Assembly: GCF_963169125.1 (NCBI RefSeq)
Contig: NC_084793.1
Location: 141,090,297-141,154,296, forward strand
Reading direction: 5' to 3'
Length of the DNA stretch: 64,000 nucleotides
Source: Humulus lupulus
Taxonomy: Eukaryota > Streptophyta > Magnoliopsida > Rosales > Cannabaceae
Shown: piece after piece, positions 23,502-35,070 of the stretch
Layout: every line of letters begins with the position of its first letter
Position numbering within the stretch: position 1 is the first letter of the stretch
The notes under the pieces: generated by a model
What the model was told of the DNA's origin: nothing
The model's input: only the letters and a program-made list of their open reading frames with translations
Database searches by the model: none
Program-made: the position numbers and the translations under genes

Positions 23502-23750
23502 GATAGCGATGTAGCGCCATGTCTTGAGCGCTGTAGTGCTATAGTCAGAATCAAATTTCCTCAAGAATTAGTGCACTAGCGCTGTAGCACCCTTTTTACA
23601 GCGCTGGGGCGCTTATGCTTTGGTCTTGATAGCGCTGTAGCGCTGGCTTTGTAGCGCTGGAGCGCTACTTACAGGTTCAAGAGGCTCCTTCATAACCTTC
23701 CTAGAGCTATGACGCTCCTTTGATAGCGTTGTAGCGCTATTGACAGCGTC
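23502..23750. repeat. GCGCTGTAGCGCT word cassette in E
   Basis: More than a dozen copies of GCGCT in forms such as AGCGCTGTAGCGCTGG, GTAGCGCCATG and GAGCGCTAC over 250 bp. The word is palindromic (AGCGCT). The flanks are AT-rich. Confidence 0.85.
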
Positions 23751-23870
23751 AAAACTCATACATATCGACCCCGAAAAACACGATTTTCTCCAAATTAACT
23801 ATATTTTCTTCCACTTTCACTCCATTTCACTATTTCCCCCAACTTAGCATGGAAAACCTGAAACATGAAC

Positions 23871-25729
23871 TGTTGGATATGCTTATACAGGATCTTTATT
23901 TATTTTCATGTATATCTAATATTAAACAAATTAATACAAGATAGCCTAAAAAAATGTTTCTAAAATTGAATTCAAGAGAAACAAATAATAGAATACTTAC
24001 AGTATACGCAGCGGAATTAAAGAGTCCTTCCTTCAGTTTCTCTAAGTCTTGTATCCTCTCTGTCGCAGGGTATTATCAAGAAACTGAATCGATCTTCTAT
24101 TTTCTTCACAATCTTCCAATGTATCCTTAGAACTACCTAGACTAGTGTGGGCAATTCTCAACACATGAGATAGATATAGAGAGAAGAAGAGAAAATAACA
24201 AAGTGGCTTAGAAAAGGACTTGTGTTTAGAGAGAATATAAAACTATCAGAAAATCTGACTTGTGACTTATTAAACTTCTGTTTTGACTTCTCTCTAAGCA
24301 CTCCTTTTATAAACTCAATTAGGCCATTTAATTTAATTAAAAAATAAATAAAATAATAGCCATTTTGAAGCCCTAGGTCGAAATTATCATGGGCTATAGG
24401 CCCGTGAAATTTCCCATTTGATTATAAGCCCATTGGACTTAAAATCAAGGCCTGTATTATTTTCTATTGATTTAATTAATTAAATAATTATTTAAATACT
24501 TTAGCAAATTAATTATTTATAATTTGAACCTTGATTTAAATTTATTTATTAATTTAGATACCAATTTATCTTGATTAATAAATCTACCATAAATTCTCTT
24601 TTCTTCACAAAATTACACAACTCTGTGAAACTATCCAAAATTGACCTAGTCAACTTTAATAATTCTAATTGATGATTAAATCAATTAATTGAGACTATTT
24701 AGATGATTTTATCCAAGGTACAATGGGGACCATGGGCCTATGAAATCAAGCTCCAATAAGTTATCATAAATCTAACAAATAAATTTACTAACTTATTAAT
24801 TTCTCGTGACTCCACTATAGACTCGGAATTGCACTCTTGAATTCATAGAACGCTCTATAACAAATATAGATACGCTATTAATTATCCATTGTTACAACCA
24901 TAATTGTCACTCAATCCTCTATAGACGGTCTACAATGAGATAGGACTAAAATATCGTTTTACCCCTCATTATATTTTATCCTTAAAACACTTAGTTCCTT
25001 GTAAATGATATTTTAGTAAACTAATTTAATTACTGAAATGAGATCTCTATCATTTAACACCTTGAACCAAACTAAAAGGAAACCATCGTTTCACTTCTTC
25101 ATCAGAAGCTATAGATGTTCATATCTATGATTAACACTCCCACTCAATTATACTACCGAGTTCCCAAGATGTAAGTATGGGCTAGTCCGTAGGGTAAGCT
25201 GGTAACGAACAAGTCAAAGAACTCAAATAATACAATTAGTTAGAATACTAACCACTCAGAATTGAGATTGAATTGACCTATGGTCAACTATATGATATAA
25301 CTAGAATAGATAATAACGGTATGTTTACTTATCTTATCAACTGTCAATATCGGTCCAATCCGATGTAACAAATACATCCGATCTTATCTACTTTGCTAAT
25401 GTTTTGGAAATAACATAACACTATAATGTGTAAGTAGATCATATCGTAGATTGGCAAGTCAGTGTAAATCCTGGGCACTGACTAATCTTAGGACTAACTT
25501 ATTTTGAACATATAATCATATTTATATTCCACTGTGATTACGTCACTATAAATAAGATTAGCTATATGCTCGGGATTTAATAGAAGTTTATATTAAACAA
25601 ATAATCATGAAAATAAAACATGTGAGCAAAGTGATTGACCAAGTCAAAAAAATGATTTCTATTCTTTTATTGATAATAAAATGAGATTACAAATAATTTG
25701 GGTTTTAATTAGGGCATAAAACCCCAACA
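23871..25729 (-). repeat. Copia-1 3' LTR
   Basis: 1859 bp, nearly identical to 32006-33852. Bounded by TSD TGAAC on the left and the polypurine tract on the right. Confidence 0.96.
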
Positions 25730-25740
25730 AACTCCCACTT
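25730..25740 (-). promoter_or_regulatory. Copia-1 polypurine tract
   Basis: On the minus strand AAGTGGGAGTT directly precedes the 3' LTR, the expected place of the plus-strand primer. Copia-2 has AGCGGGAGTTT at 52684-52693 and copia-3 AGTGGGAGTT at 36344-36354. Confidence 0.8.
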
Positions 25741-25753
25741 GCACTAATTGAAA

Positions 25754-26653
25754 CTAATGCCTTAATTCTACTAATCCCATTTCCTTGATATGCTTATCAA
25801 ATGTAGCTTCTGGTAGTGTCTTTGTAAACGGATCTGCAAGATTGTCTTCAGTTGCAATCTTCATAACCTTCACATCTCCCTTGGCCACATATTCTCGAAT
25901 AATGTGATACTTCATTTCTATATGCTTACTCCTCTTATGACTTCGAGGTTCTTTCGAGTTGGCTATCGCTCCTGTATTGTCACAAAACAACACAAGCAGT
26001 TTATCCATTTCTGGAATAACACCAAGATCCAAATACAACTTCTTTAGCCAGACTATTTCCTTAGCAGCTTCTGACGCAGCTATGTACTCAACCTCCATGG
26101 TGGAATCTAAGATTGCAGACTGCTTTACGCTTCTCCAAATCACAGCTCCACCCCCAAGAGTAAACACCATTCCAGAAGTAGACTTCCTATCATCGACTTC
26201 AGTCTGAAAATCTGAATCGGTGTAGCCTACAAAGTTCAAAACACCACCCTTGTAGACTAACATATAATCCCTAGTCCGTCTCAAATACTTCAGGATATGC
26301 TTAACTGCTATCCAATGTTCTGGTCCTGGGTTTGACTGATACCTGCTCACTACTCCCACTGCATAGCAGATATCTGGTCTAGTACACAACATAGCATACA
26401 TCAGACTTCCAACTGCAAATGCGTAAGGAACTTTTCTCATTGTAACTTCCTCTTCAGGAGTTTGGGGAGACTGCTTCTTTGAAAGATGAATTCCATGGCG
26501 GGATGATAAACGTCCTTTCTTGGAATTTGTCATTGTGAAACGTTCAAGCACTTTATCAATGTAAGCTGCTTGAGATAGAGCTAAGAGTCTGTTCTTTCTA
26601 TCCTTGATAATATGGATACCTAGAACATAACTTGCTTCACTCAAATCCTTCAT
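25754..26653 (-). pseudogene. Copia-1 RT C-terminus and RNase H, 299 aa open piece
   Basis: The 3' end of pol, open from the ATG just after an in-frame TAG to the natural end near the polypurine tract. It opens MKDLSEASYVLGI (usually MKDLGEASYILGI), then RPDICYAVGVVSRYQSNPG of the RT C-terminus. RNase H follows with its acidic residues visible: Asp in GYTDSDF, Glu in MEVEYIA (usually AEAEYIA), Asp in CDNTGAI, and the closing ADPFTKTLP. The YVDD box of RT is intact just upstream at 26723-26734 but separated by stops at 26654-26656 (TAG), 26660-26662 (TAA) and 26801-26803 (TAA). It would copy element RNA to DNA if joined to the rest. Confidence 0.9.
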
Positions 26654-26662
26654 CTAGAATTA

Positions 26663-27884
26663 AGTGCCCAGCCAATTATTCACATCTGACAATTTCTTAA
26701 CATTGTTTCCAATGAGTAAGATATCATCTACATAAAGAACCAGGAATACCACTATTTGATTTTCCTTCAGTTGGTAAACACAAGGATCATCTATATTTTG
26801 TTAAAAGCCACAGGTTTTGATTATTTCATCAAACCTAAGATTCCAGGAACGAGAAGCTTGCTAAAGTCCATAGATGGACCTATTTAACTTACAAACTTTT
26901 CCTTCTTGTCCAAATACTTTAAATCCTTCTGGCTGATCCATATAAATGACTTCGTCAAGCTATCCATTAAGAAAAGTTGTCTTGACGTCCATTTGCTAGA
27001 TCTCATAGTCGAGAACGGCTGCTATGGATAGGAGTATGCGAATGGATTTGAGCATGGCTACCGGACTAAAAGTTTCCTCATAGTCCACGCCTTCTCTTTG
27101 GGTATAACCCTTTGCCACTAATCGAGCTTTATAAGTATCGATATTTCCATCAACACCTCGTTTCTTCTTGTAGATCCACTTGCACCCAATGTCCCTAAAG
27201 TCACTAGGTGCTTCCACAAGATCCCAGACGGAATTTGAGCACATGGACTCCATTTTCTGTTTCATGGCTTTGAGTCATAGTTCCTTTTCAGGGTAGCCAT
27301 TGCCTGTTTGAAAGACAATGGATCATCATCACTAGTGTCACCAACAACCATATTGGTTTCACCATCCAAACCATAGCGAACTGGGTTCCTAGAAACCCTC
27401 CCACTACGACGAGGCTCCTTGACTGTTTGCTCAGGAAAAGTGGTACTTGCTTCATTTAAATCGACTTGCGTCGGTTGTACATGAAGAGTGAGAATTTCAT
27501 CATCGACTTGCGTTTATGACGATGGAACATTGGTTGGAGTCAATTCTTTAACCATCTCCTCTAAAACTACTTTGCTGCGAGGTTTAAAGTTTTGGACATA
27601 GACATTTTCCAGAAAAGTAGCATTTGTAAAGTAAACACTTTCTTTTATGAATGACTATAGAAAAGTCCACCCCGAGTACCTTTAGGATAGCCAAAAAATA
27701 TGGAAACTTCAGTTCGCGGTTCTAACTTTCCCTCCTTTTTCCTCAGGACGTGAGCGGGACACCCCCAGATTCTATAATGGCGTAAACTAGGTTCATGACC
27801 ATTCCAGCGTTCTAAAGGTGTTTTGGGGATTGATTTTGATGGCACGAAATTGAGAATGTCATTTGCGGTTTCAATTGCATGTCC
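26663..27884 (-). pseudogene. Copia-1 integrase C-terminus and RT N-terminus, multiply interrupted
   Basis: Open pieces are 27645-27845 (IPKTPLERWNGHEPSLRHYR, the post-integrase conserved region) and 26996-27265 ([20 protein letters not shown] and [20 protein letters not shown], the hallmark of copia RT). Stops include TAG replacing Trp after DYEI at 26996-26998. The YVDD catalytic box at 26723-26734 is intact. Confidence 0.88.
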
Positions 27885-29567
27885 CTAGAACGAAGTTGGT
27901 AGAGTTGAGTAACTAAGCATGCATCTAACCATTTCCAATAAAGTTCTGTTTCGGCGTTCCTCTACACCATTTTGTTGCGAAGTACCTGGGGCAGTAAGTT
28001 GTGATAAAATCTCAAGTTCAGTTAAATGATCTTGGAACTGCATATCCAAATATTCTCCACCCCTATCAGATCGCAAGATCTTTAACCTTTTACCTAATTG
28101 GTTCTGAGCCATTGCTAGGAATTCCTGAAACTTTGAAAATGTTTCTGATTTCCTATGCATTAGGTAAAGACATGAGTATCTAGAGTAATCGTCAATGAAA
28201 GTGATGAAATACTCAAAACCACCCCTAGCTTGTACATTCAAAGGTCCACAAACATCTGAATGCACAAGACCAAGTGGTTCTTTGGCCCTATCACCCTTTG
28301 TAGAGAATGGACGCTTGGTCAGTTTTCCTTCTAGACAAGATTCACAGACAGGTAATTCACCTAAGGTGAGTTCCCTCAAAGGTTCGTCCTTTGTAAGTCT
28401 TTGAATCCTATCATAGCCAATGTGACCTAGTCTCAAGTGCCATAAATACGTTATATTTTTGTTATCGGTCTTTTGACGTTTATTAGTCCTAGGTTTAGCT
28501 ACTTTGAATAAATCATTGTTAAGAGCGAGGGGTTCGTTAGGTCGCAGAATATAAAGCCCGTTTTCCAAACATGCAATACACAATTGTGATCCATTGAAAG
28601 AAATAGATATATTAAAACTTGTGAAAGTCATAACAAATTGTTCTAATTGCAACATGGAAACTGAAATTAAATTTCTACTAAAATCCGGAATAAAAAATAC
28701 ATCTTTTAAAATTAAAAATTTATTTCCAAACTTCAGACGAGCTCTTCCTCTAGCTTGGACCGCAATGAACGCTCCGTTCCCAACTCTAAGCTTTAAGCCG
28801 CCTTCGTTCACTTCCTCCCATGATTCAAGAAGCTGTAAAGAGTTACAAACATGGTTAGTAGATCCAGAATCAATAATCCAAATAGAATTAACATTCTCTA
28901 AAACACATGTTTCCAAGATAAATGAACTATAATCATTACTTTTGTTTTTATCTGCTAGAAACTTGGGGCAATCTTGTTTCCAATGCCCCTTTTCTTTGCA
29001 ATGAAAACATTTACCTTTACCTTTCTTGTTTTTCTTGTTCTTCCCCTTAGGCGTCAGTGCACTTGGCTGTGCACTCGCCTTTGCAGCCTTTGAAGTCTTG
29101 GGGTTGTTGTTTTTTTCACCTTTCCTCTTGTTTCTAGCTTTCGAAGATGAAGCTGGATGAGCTTTAACCTTAGCTAGATCAGCAGCAACATCAGTAGTCT
29201 TATTTTCACCTCCTTTACTAGGTCCACCCATGACAGGTTCAATAATCTGAAGCTCGTTCATGAGCTGCGTCAGACCATAGTTGAGTTGGGCACGAACGTG
29301 TAGACACGGTGCCATCCAAGAATTTACGGTGCCATCACGAACGTGCAGAGACGGTGCTATCCAAGCATTTACGGTACCATAACGAGCATTGTCAGTACCA
29401 TCACTAACGTGCGGAAACGGTGCTCGTTCTGGGGATTCCTCAATCATGACGAATTCAGAGTTGTCACCTATCAACACAATGTTGATATTCTGCTTCCAAT
29501 TAAGGAAGTTTTCTCTAGTGAGTTTCTCCATCGAAAGTTGAGAAAGGATGGGAATAGACATAGACAC
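27885..29567 (-). pseudogene. Copia-1 gag-protease-integrase open frame, 560 aa
   Basis: The longest frame in the window. It starts MSMSIPILSQLSMEKLTREN (copia gag N-terminus). The gag core is missing: after about 45 residues come two and a half copies of a 15-residue repeat (GTVNxWxAPxLHVRD), then QLMNELQ of the distal gag. A complete zinc knuckle CFHCKEKGHWKQDC follows. Protease has IIDSGSTNHVC with the catalytic D-S-G. Pre-integrase HLRLGHIGYDRI leads to the integrase core: HSDVCGPL and FIDDYSRYSCLY (first Asp), RSDRGGEYLD (second Asp) and QQNGVEERRNRTL (Glu). The frame stops at TAG 27885-27887, where relatives have Trp (FWGH). Confidence 0.92.
29291..29426 (-). repeat. 45-bp tandem repeat inside copia-1 gag
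   Basis: Two complete 45-bp units at 29291-29335 and 29336-29380, then a decayed third to about 29426. The length is a multiple of three, so the frame is kept. The unit derives from the gag segment that reads NAWMEPSQHVRD in copia-2. Confidence 0.9.
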
Positions 29568-29579
29568 TACTTAACTTAA

Positions 29580-31991
29580 AACTACAAATTATCAATAAAA
29601 TAGAAATCAATCACATTTGCTCAATAAAACTTCTATTCACACAAATTTCAAGAAATAGCACAACATATACCAAAAATATGTAAGATATGAGAAAAAATAC
29701 CAAAAAACAATCATATCTCTATTTCTTTAGGTTTTTAACTAATCTATGATATCCTTGTCCCGGTTGGCGAGAGTCAAAAATACCACTAGTTAAATAGAGT
29801 TGTAAACTCATTTAATAATGGACACCACTATTAACAACCTACTATTTGATCAAAATAAGAAAACAAAATCTCTTATTTTATGAGCTAGACCCACGGTTTC
29901 AATAATCATAGATTTAGTTTTAGTAGTCACCGTAGGGGTGAGTCTAGTAGAATTTGACCTATAATTATCTATCTTTCGAAATCTAACCTTGTCAAAATAG
30001 CTAATGAACACCTTCCGTAGGGGGACGAATCAAAGCGCCCCCATTAAGCTATTGACTATGTTAAACCAACGGTGGAGATCGAATAAAATTCTTAAAATAA
30101 GCTCATTATAAAATTAAAATTAGTATTTTTATTATTTATTTTTAGAAAATTAATGACTATGGTTTTCCCCAAAAAAATTAAACAGATTAAAAAAATTTAA
30201 AACCAAAGTCCTATAATTTTGTATTAATTCTAAAGTGCCACATTGAAACAAATTCAATTCATTTAGAATTAATTTGTTGCTAATCAATATTTAGGTTTAA
30301 CTAATATAATGAACCTATATAATTAAGTCCAACTCAGGTAAATGGGCCTTAACAATTGGGCTTGTATGGAGGAGGGCTGGGTCCAGTATGTCGTTCCCAC
30401 TACAAAGACCTCCTATATTTCATACAAGGTCCAAAAGACAGGAATTTAAACCTTCGTTTTATTAATTGTTATTAATTGATTAGGCCCATTATAGTCATGC
30501 AAAGCAAATGGGCCTTCACAAGTGGAATCACCCACAAGAGAGGAATTTAAACTTTACATTTTCTAATGGGCCCAAATAAAACCTATCATTTTATGAATAT
30601 TTTATTTGGTAAAATACCATATATCTAACAAACATATGGGCCACTATATGCATCTAAGCCCAATTGCAAAAATACCACATATAGTGCAACATAGACATGT
30701 TATAATTGGATGAGCCTAATCATGTTACTATATGAGCAATTTTATGAATTTATGCAAAAATACCACAAATTATATCATTTTCAAAAATACCACAATTAAT
30801 TATCTAGAATTTATCAAAAAAATTCAAATTAATTAAATTTTTACAAAAAATAAGTCAATTTAAATGAAATTTATCAACAGTTAACAATAGTTAATTTAAA
30901 TTTCATTTATCATCAATCAACTTAGTTTTAGGTTAATTTGATAAAAAAAATATTAATTTAATTTAAATAGGATTTATCAACAATTAACCAAAGTTAATTT
31001 AAATCCCATTAAAAAAATTATTAATTGGCTGAAAAAAAAATGATATTTTTTAAAATTTAACCAATTTTAAATTTTAAAATCAATATCTTAACTATTTTCC
31101 AAAATATCTTGTGTTGTTATAACTATTAGCTAATATTTTAACCATTAAAAAATATATATATATAAATAGTTATAACAACCCTAAAATATCTCAAATAGTT
31201 AAACAAATTCAAATATCCATAAAAATATCTAACTAACAATGTTCAAATTTCAAATAATTTAAATATTAAAAACTATAGAATAAAAAGATATTTATATTTT
31301 CAAATAAAGATTTAATAAAACAAAATCAAGAATTTAAATGAAAATATCTTAAATATCTGATATCATAAATCTAATATTTAATATATTAAAAGATTTAAAA
31401 TTAAGTTGTTAGTCTATTTTTAAATTTGAATTTGAATGTTTGTAGAAAATATCTAATTATTTAAATCCCAACTAACAAAAATATATTTATTTTAAAAAAA
31501 ATAAATGATGAAACAAAAAAGATATTTTTGGTTTTGATTATAAATAATTTATTTCTACAAATTTTAATTTTAAAAAAAAAAATTTGGAAAAAAAATTTGG
31601 ATGAATAGTACCCGTGGTACTGTTCACGGGTACTGTTCATCGTGCTGGTGTGCGTGGGCGCGCGGGGCGCGCGGGTGGTGCGCACGGAGGCACGCGGGCG
31701 TGCGCGCGGGTGGCACGCGCATGGGAGCCAGGCCAAATTTTTCCAAATTTTTTTTTTTAGTAATTTTTCAAACCAAAACCATTTTCTAATTAATTTTTAA
31801 CATGTTTTACACAAAATAAAGCATATATAAAAATTAATAGCATAGAAAACACAACAAAATAACCTAAAAATTGCTAAAATTCACATAAAATCAATATGTT
31901 CATAAAAACATGAAAAACCATCCAATTATTCAAACATATCATATAATCCAATTTTAAACATGTTCATGCATGAAAATAAATATTACCAAAA
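29580..31991. other. Copia-1 leader (untranslated region between 5' LTR and gag)
   Basis: About 2.4 kb of AT-rich sequence with no conserved frame. It aligns over most of its length with the copia-2 leader at 46215-48580 in opposite orientation. Function unknown; long leaders occur in several large plant copia lineages. Confidence 0.7.
31604..31735. repeat. GC-rich cassette in the copia-1 leader
   Basis: A sharply bounded GC-rich island (runs such as GGCGCGCGGGGCGCGCGGG and GGCGTGCGCGCGGG) in a leader that is otherwise mostly A and T. An inverted pair GTACCCGTG/CACGGGTAC at about 31609-31630 borders it. The matching position in copia-2 (46488-46607) has a different C-rich sequence. Confidence 0.75.
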
Positions 31992-32003
31992 TCTCTGATG
32001 CCA
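31992..32003 (-). promoter_or_regulatory. Copia-1 primer binding site
   Basis: On the minus strand TGGCATCAGAGA, two bases after the 5' LTR. It matches the usual plant copia site complementary to initiator tRNA-Met (TGGTATCAGAGC) at 10 of 12 bases. In copia-2 the site is degraded. Confidence 0.8.
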
Positions 32004-32005
32004 GT

Positions 32006-33852
32006 TGTTGGATATGCTTATACATGATCTTTATTTATTTTCATGTATATCTAATATTAAACAAATTAATATAAGATAGCCTAAAACATGTTTCTAAAAT
32101 TGAATTCAAGAGAAACAAAGAATAGAATACTTACAGTATACGCAGCGGAATTAAAGAGTCATTCCTTCAGTTTCTCTAACTCTTGTATCCTCTCTGTGGC
32201 AGAATATTATCAAGAAATTGAACCGATATTCTATTTTCTTCACAATCTTCCAATGTATCCTTAGAACCACCTAGACTAGTGTGGGCAATTCTCAACACAT
32301 GAGATAGATATAGAGAGAAGAAGAGAAAATAACAAAGTGGCTTAGAAAAGGACTTGTGTTTAGAGAGAATATAAAACTATCAGAAAATCTGACTTGTGAC
32401 TTATCAAACTTCTGTTTTGACTTCTTGCTAAGCACTCCTTTTATAAACTCAATTAGGCCATTTAATTTAATTAAAAAATAAATTAAATAATAGCCATTTT
32501 GAAGCCCTAGGTCGAAATTATCATGGGCTATAGGCCTGTGAAATTTCCCATTTGATTATAAGCCCATTGGACTTAAAATCAAGGCCTGTATTATTTTCTA
32601 TTGATTTAATTAATTAAATAATTTATCAAATTAATTATTTATAATTTGAACCTTGATTTAAATTTATTTAATAATTTAGATACCAATTTATCTTAATTAA
32701 TAAATCTACCATAAATTCTCTTTTTTTTCTCAAAATTACACAACTCTGTGAAACTATCCAAAATTGACCTAGTCAACTTTAATAATTCTAATTGATGATT
32801 AAATCAATTAATTGAGACTATTTAGATGATTTTATCCAAGGTACAATGGGGACCATGGGCCTATGAAATCAAGCTCCAATAAGTTATCATAAATCTAACA
32901 AATAAATTTACTAACTTATTAATTCCTCGTGACTCCACTATAGACTCGGAATTGCACTCTTGAATTCATAGAACACTCTATAACAAATATAGATACGCTA
33001 TTAATTATCCATTGTTACAACCATAATTGTCACTCAATCCTCTATAGACGGTCTACAATGAGATAGGACTAAAATATCGTTTTACCCCTCATTGTATTTT
33101 ATCCTTAAAACACTTAGTTCCTTGTAAATGATAGTTTAGTAAACTAATTTAATTACTGAAATGAGATCTCTATCATTTAACACCTTGGAATCAAACTAAA
33201 AGGAAACCATCGTTTCACTTCTTCATCAGAAACTATAGATGTTCATATCTATGATTAACACTCCCACTCAATTATACTACCGAGTTCCCAAGATGTAAGT
33301 ATGGGCTAGTCCGTAGAGTAAGCTGGTAACGAACAAGTCAAAGAACTCAAATAATACAATTAGTTAAAATACTAACCACTCAGAATTGAGATTGAATTGA
33401 CCTATGGTCAACTATATGATATGACTAGAATAGATAATAATGGTATGTTTACTGATCTTATCAACTGTCAATATCAGTCCAGTCCGATGTAACAAATGCA
33501 TCCGATCTTATCTACTTTGCTAATGTTCTGGAAAGAACATAACACTATAATGTGTAAGTAGATCATATTGTAGATTGGCAAGTCAGTGTAAATCCTGGGC
33601 ACTGACTAATCTTAGGACTAACTTATTTTGAACATATAATCATATTTATATTCCACTGTGATTACGTCACTATAAATAAGATTAGCTATATGCTCGGGAT
33701 TTAATAGAAGTTTATATTAACAAAATAATCATGAAAATAAAACATGTGAGCAAAGTGATTGACCAAGTCAAAAAATGATTTCTATTCTTTTATTGATAAT
33801 AAAATGAGATTACAAAGAATTTGAGTTTTAATTAGGGCATAAAACCCCAACA
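32006..33852 (-). repeat. Copia-1 5' LTR
   Basis: 1847 bp, partner of 23871-25729. It ends at CCCCAACA before TSD TGAAC. Confidence 0.96.
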
Positions 33853-34320
33853 TGAACAAACGAGCATAATTCTGCAATAAAATAATCCTAAACTAACAAA
33901 AACCAACCTAAAAACTAGACCATAAACGAGCCTAAAACTCGTTTATCAATGAGATGGGAAAATTATGGAGAAGAAGTGGGCGGCCACAATAAGTCTTTTT
34001 TTTTAGTATAGGTTTTTTCTTTTTCGCACTTTATAGCAACACTTTAGGGTCAATTTAATTTAATTAAATAATTAAAATAATAGCTTAAAAATACCCTATA
34101 TGGTTGAATACTATAGTATTTTCCAAGCTTTGGGATTTTTCCATTTTTAAATTAAAAGCATAAAAGCCTTTAAATTCAAATACTAATATTTTCTACAATT
34201 ATATTATAAAACAAAAACTCTTATTAATTAATAATTATAATATATATATTAAAACTAATTTGGTTATATACGAATTCTTATAAAGTTTTATGAAAACTTT
34301 AAATATATTTATAATTATAA

Positions 34321-35070
34321 GGGAAATTTGCGGCAAAAATCATTAAGTAGTTCAAAAAATTGCAATTAAATCACTAAGTAATTTTTTTTGTGGCAAAAAT
34401 CAGGAAGTTGTCTGAAAGATTGCACTTAAGTAATTAAGTAGTTTTTTTTGCGACAAAAGTCAGTAAGTAGTCTAAAATATTACACTTAAGTCACTAAGTA
34501 GTTGTTTTTGTTGCAAAAGTCACATTTTACATAAATTTAATCTTAACTTTAATTAATCATAAAATGTCTAAAAATATATATTCATAAAATCAATATAATA
34601 AATAGAATCTCTAAAAATAAAATTATTTAAAATTTTCTAATATAAAAATATTATTCACTATTACATAAATTAAGTTTTTTAAAATAATACAATTTAAATT
34701 GAATTAAAACTTAGTTTATTTCAAATTAAATAATTTTTCATGTTATAACTTTTGATTTTTTTTTTAATTTGTAAAATAAATTTCAAATATTTTTTCAATG
34801 TTAGAATTATATATTTTATGTTTTTATTAATTAATTAAAATTCTGATAAAATTAGTATAAAATATGACTTTTTCGACTAAAAAACTACTTAGTAACATAA
34901 GTGTAACATTTCAAATTACTTACTAACTTTTGCCACCAAAAAATCTATTTAATGGTTTAAGTACAACCTTTTGGCCTACTTATTGAATATTGCCGCAAAA
35001 AAAAAAAAACTACTTAGTAACTTAAGTGCAATTTTTCAGACTACTTAATATTTTTTGCCATAAATTTCCC
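34321..35070. mobile_element. MULE-1: 750-bp Mutator-like MITE in the copia-3 LTR
   Basis: Begins GGGAAATTTGCGGCAAAAAT and ends with its inverse TTTTTTGCCATAAATTTCCC, flanked by a perfect 9-bp duplication TAATTATAA at 34312-34320 and 35071-35079. A 9-bp duplication is the Mutator signature. Each arm consists of about three 60-bp direct repeats containing GGCAAAAATCA, GATTGCACTTAAG and AAGTAGTTTTTTTT, inverted between arms. The centre is AT-rich without a frame, so it is non-autonomous. Confidence 0.93.

Larger units (their letters stand above)
23871..33852 (-). mobile_element. Copia-1: full-length Ty1/copia element, two similar LTRs
   Basis: A 9982-bp element with LTRs 23871-25729 (1859 bp, the 3' LTR) and 32006-33852 (1847 bp, the 5' LTR), both TGTTGGATATGC...CCCCAACA, and a perfect TGAAC duplication at 23866-23870 and 33853-33857. 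The LTRs differ by scattered bases and a few short indels, so insertion was fairly recent. Order on the minus strand is gag, protease, integrase, RT, RNase H, the Ty1/copia order. Gag has lost its core, and pol has several stops, so the copy is non-autonomous now. Confidence 0.97.
22577..33948 (-). mobile_element. E: solo LTR (gypsy-like) split by copia-1
   Basis: Starts TGATCTATGAAAATTAACACG and ends AAACTCGTTTATCA, with a perfect ATGAG duplication at 22572-22576 and 33949-33953. Net length without copia-1 is about 1.39 kb, similar to D2. The ACGCAAGTATACGTGG motif followed by GTCGATCCCACG is common near one end of plant Athila/Tat-type gypsy LTRs, and D1/D2 have a related motif. Family assignment is inference; the boundaries are directly visible. 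Confidence 0.88.
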
